Assembly (NCBI GenBank): GCA_021161165.1
Contig: JAGHBF010000162.1
Coordinates: 1-8,706 of the forward strand
Reading direction: 5' to 3'
From: Candidatus Aminicenantota bacterium
GTDB lineage: Bacteria; Acidobacteriota; Aminicenantia; S016-38
DNA: 8,706 nt
A model generated the notes under the pieces. The model had not been told where the DNA came from, ran no database searches, and saw nothing but the letters and a program-made list of their open reading frames with translations. A program made the position numbers and the translations under genes. Positions 6,794-8,706 of the stretch are shown here, one piece after another (positions within the stretch are counted from its first letter, which is position 1; the number at the start of each line of letters is the position of its first letter).

Positions 6794-7986
6794 TATTTCC
6801 TCCCGCTGCTCTCCAGAAGAGATTTCTTTACCTTCACTCTCTGACCATCTTTTAGAACCCTGAGTACTTTGAAAGGACCAACTATTACAGAGTCACCTTC
6901 TTTAAGCCCTTCTTTTATTTCTATTTCCATCTCTCCCATTATTCCCTTTTTTACAGGGACAAACTTAGCCACTTCATTCTTTACGACAAAAACCCCTTCC
7001 TTTTCTTTCTCTTTAACCTTCCTGACCACTAAGGCCGAAATCGGGACAGTTAGCACATCCTTCTTCCTTGCCACTTCTATTTCTGCTGTGGCAGTAAGCC
7101 CAGGTTTGAGTTGACTTACATCTCCCTCTAAAAGAACCACAACCTTATACTCTTTCGCCTGTTCACTGGAGGCTGCGAGTCCTGTTGAACTCTGTGCGGA
7201 ATTTCCAACCTCTTCCACTCTGCCTCTAAATTTAACCTCAGGCAGTGCATCCACAGTCACTTTAGCTTTTTGTCCCACTTTTACCCTTACTATATCTGTT
7301 TCATCCACCCATACTTCAGCCTCCATAACTGAAAGGTCTGCTACTGTAAGAAGAACTGTTCCAGGATTGTTCATGGTTCCGATAATGGCAACCTCTCCTT
7401 CTTCAACGTTGAGACTGGTCACGACTCCATCCACGGGAGCTGTTATCACAGTTTTTTTCAATCTTTCTTCAGCGCTTTTAACCGCTGCCTGATTTTGCTT
7501 TATTCTATATTTGAGTGCCTTTAAAGCTGAAAGAGAACTCTGATAATTTGCTTCTGCTCTGGAAAATTCTTCCTCGGATATAATCCCTTTTCTAAAAAGT
7601 TCCTTTGCTCTTTCGTAGGCTTCCTTGTTCATTTTGTAATTAGCTTCAGCCTGAATTAATTCTGCTCTCGTAGCTTCAAGAGAAGCTTTGGCTGATTCCA
7701 GGTCCGCTTTGTATCCTTCAGGATCTATCTGAAGAAGAAATTGCCCTTTTTTCACTTTATCTCCTTCTTTAACTGCGATTTTTACTATTTTCCCTGATAT
7801 ATCTGCGGAAATCTCAACGTTCTTCTTGGGTTTAATCTCTCCTGTCCCCTCTACCTTTGCCACAAGCTCCTTTTTCTTAACCTCCTGAACCCTTACTTCT
7901 ATTCCCCCATCCGACTTCTTCACGTTGAGCACTATAATTAATAAAACAACGATTATACCTGCAACAATTGCTATTTTCTTCTTCAT
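6793..7986 (-). CDS. HlyD/RND-type periplasmic adaptor (membrane fusion) protein, YknX/MacA-like
   Basis: This 397-residue adaptor is anchored by one N-terminal hydrophobic segment (about 5-21, after MKKK), with the rest outside the cytoplasm. The order is: first biotinyl/lipoyl half (about 59-90), alpha-helical hairpin (about 91-178), second lipoyl half starting TAPVDGVV (182-189), beta-barrel domain (about 222-307) and membrane-proximal domain (about 310-390). No lipobox cysteine is seen near the N-terminus, so it is probably held by an uncleaved helix. The hairpin is short, about 85 residues, as in MacA/YknX rather than HlyD. The family links an inner-membrane exporter to the outside or to an outer-membrane channel. 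No TolC-like gene is visible here. AGGAGG lies five bases before the ATG. Substrate is unknown. Confidence 0.9.
   Translation of the reverse strand: MKKKIAIVAGIIVVLLIIVLNVKKSDGGIEVRVQEVKKKELVAKVEGTGEIKPKKNVEISADISGKIVKIAVKEGDKVKKGQFLLQIDPEGYKADLESAKASLEATRAELIQAEANYKMNKEAYERAKELFRKGIISEEEFSRAEANYQSSLSALKALKYRIKQNQAAVKSAEERLKKTVITAPVDGVVTSLNVEEGEVAIIGTMNNPGTVLLTVADLSVMEAEVWVDETDIVRVKVGQKAKVTVDALPEVKFRGRVEEVGNSAQSSTGLAASSEQAKEYKVVVLLEGDVSQLKPGLTATAEIEVARKKDVLTVPISALVVRKVKEKEKEGVFVVKNEVAKFVPVKKGIMGEMEIEIKEGLKEGDSVIVGPFKVLRVLKDGQRVKVKKSLLESSGRK
6799..6804 (-). promoter_or_regulatory. Ribosome binding site supporting the GTG start of the ABC ATPase
   Basis: GGGAGG on the minus strand lies five bases before the GTG at 6793-6791. 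It is inside the last codons of the adaptor gene. It confirms that GTG, not a downstream ATG, starts the ATPase. Confidence 0.75.
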
Positions 7987-7991
7987 TTTTT

Positions 7992-7997
7992 CCTCCT
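7992..7997 (-). promoter_or_regulatory. Ribosome binding site of the adaptor gene
   Basis: AGGAGG sits five bases before the ATG at 7986-7984. It lies in the only gap (7987-8006) between the upstream permease and the adaptor. That gap is too short for a separate promoter with a leader, so the adaptor is probably co-transcribed with the peptide-permease gene, unless a promoter lies within that gene. Confidence 0.75.
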
Positions 7998-8006
7998 AAA
8001 GCTATT

Positions 8007-8706
8007 TTACGAAAAAGAAGCTTCAGAGTTTGCTTCTTCTATTGTTAATAGCATCCCCATAATTATAAGAAAAAGAAAAAGACCAGGGAAAAAGCTAATC
8101 CAGGGTGCTCCAAAAATAAAAGCTCTTCCATCATCTATCATTCCCCCTAAGGACGGAATTGGAGGCTGAAGGCCAAGCCCCAGAAAGCTCAAAGAGGATT
8201 CTGCAAGAACAATCCCTGCAAGGGAAAGAATTGCTTGAACTCTTACCAGCGGGAAAACATGGGGTAAAATGTGGTGAAGCATTATCCAAAAATGAGAAGC
8301 GCCTATAACCCTGGCTGATTTAACAAAATCCTCTTCCCTTAGCTTTATTGATACCCCTCTTGAAAGCCTTGCATATGAGGTCCAGCCACTAAAAGAAAGA
8401 GCAAATATAAGGTTCCAGTACCCACCCCCCATAAGGGCAACTATTGAAAGTGCGAGCAAAAAACCCGGGAAGGCAAGGAGAAGGTCAACGGTTCTCATTA
8501 GTATTTCATCAATAGCACCACCTGTGTAGCCTGAAATAGTGCCCACAATAGTTCCTACAAAGCCTGTTATCGTTACAACTATAATTGCTATGGAAAGTGA
8601 AATAAAAGTTGCAACAGCTGTTCTTTTAGCTACATCTCTTCCAAGAGAATCAGTGCCAAAGGGATGCTTTAAAGAAGGAGGCATCAATCTCTGCTCAAGA
8701 TTGATC
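8007..8706 (-). CDS. Oligopeptide/dipeptide ABC transporter permease, DppC/OppC type (5'-truncated by the window edge)
   Basis: This is a multi-pass inner-membrane permease of a peptide importer of the Dpp/Opp (nickel/peptide) family. The reading frame is open to the window edge. The residues before MPPSLKHP (read as INLEQRL) fit a DppC inter-helix loop, so an apparent TTG/ATG near 8687-8682 is probably not the true start. The first helix lies outside the window. The HPFGTDSLGRDV loop is diagnostic. The EAA coupling loop reads KSARVIGAS...ILPH, with the conserved Gly and LP present and Ser in place of Glu. Four or five hydrophobic segments follow. The C-terminus ends EEANSEASFS and lacks the GD-x-LRD-x-LDP-type ending common in DppC. 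Partner DppB, ATPases and binding protein would be upstream, off the window. Downstream is the adaptor gene, 20 bases away. Confidence 0.9.
   Translation of the reverse strand, partial: INLEQRLMPPSLKHPFGTDSLGRDVAKRTAVATFISLSIAIIVVTITGFVGTIVGTISGYTGGAIDEILMRTVDLLLAFPGFLLALSIVALMGGGYWNLIFALSFSGWTSYARLSRGVSIKLREEDFVKSARVIGASHFWIMLHHILPHVFPLVRVQAILSLAGIVLAESSLSFLGLGLQPPIPSLGGMIDDGRAFIFGAPWISFFPGLFLFLIIMGMLLTIEEANSEASFS

Noticed and set aside
6618..7114. Two 81-codon open frames on the plus strand opposite the ATPase and adaptor genes
   Set aside because: Both are antisense to strong, motif-complete genes. Their Ser/Thr/Phe-rich composition is what the reverse complement of Lys/Glu-rich coding sequence produces.

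Overview
The window looks like an AT-rich bacterial chromosome segment. It is fully packed: there is no gap over 300 bases, and the longest non-coding stretch is the 140 bases at the left edge. Bacterial origin is supported by strong Shine-Dalgarno sites, a textbook sigma-70-type promoter (TTGAAA-17-TATAAT), ComEC and a tripartite-type efflux adaptor. A ferredoxin-linked 2-oxoacid oxidoreductase points to an anaerobic or low-oxygen lifestyle. Lys/Glu-rich proteins and arginine encoded mostly by AGA/AGG would fit a thermophile or an uncultivated anaerobic lineage. I cannot name the phylum from this sequence alone.

Plus strand, about 83-5472: one promoter precedes a six-gene run. It encodes the delta (ferredoxin), alpha, beta and gamma subunits of a KorDABC-type 2-oxoglutarate:ferredoxin oxidoreductase, then a MutT-like Nudix hydrolase, then a full-length ComEC DNA-uptake channel. 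Every junction is a 4-base overlap: ATGA three times, then TTGA twice. This suggests one translationally coupled transcript. The enzyme would interconvert 2-oxoglutarate plus CoA with succinyl-CoA, CO2 and reduced ferredoxin.

Minus strand, 8706 down to 5446: the run enters from the right edge with a 5'-truncated DppC/OppC-type oligopeptide permease. Twenty bases later come a membrane-anchored HlyD/RND-type adaptor, a MacB/LolD-class ABC ATPase and a Yip1-family membrane protein, the last three overlapping or abutting. The trio matches YknX, YknY and YknW of the Bacillus subtilis YknWXYZ exporter, but the usual FtsX/MacB-type permease (YknZ) is absent. The Yip1 gene sits where the permease would be. 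This is the most interesting observation in the window.

The two runs converge, and comEC and the Yip1 gene overlap at their 3' ends by 27 bp with no recognisable terminator between them. I see no RNA genes, mobile elements, CRISPR arrays or long repeats.
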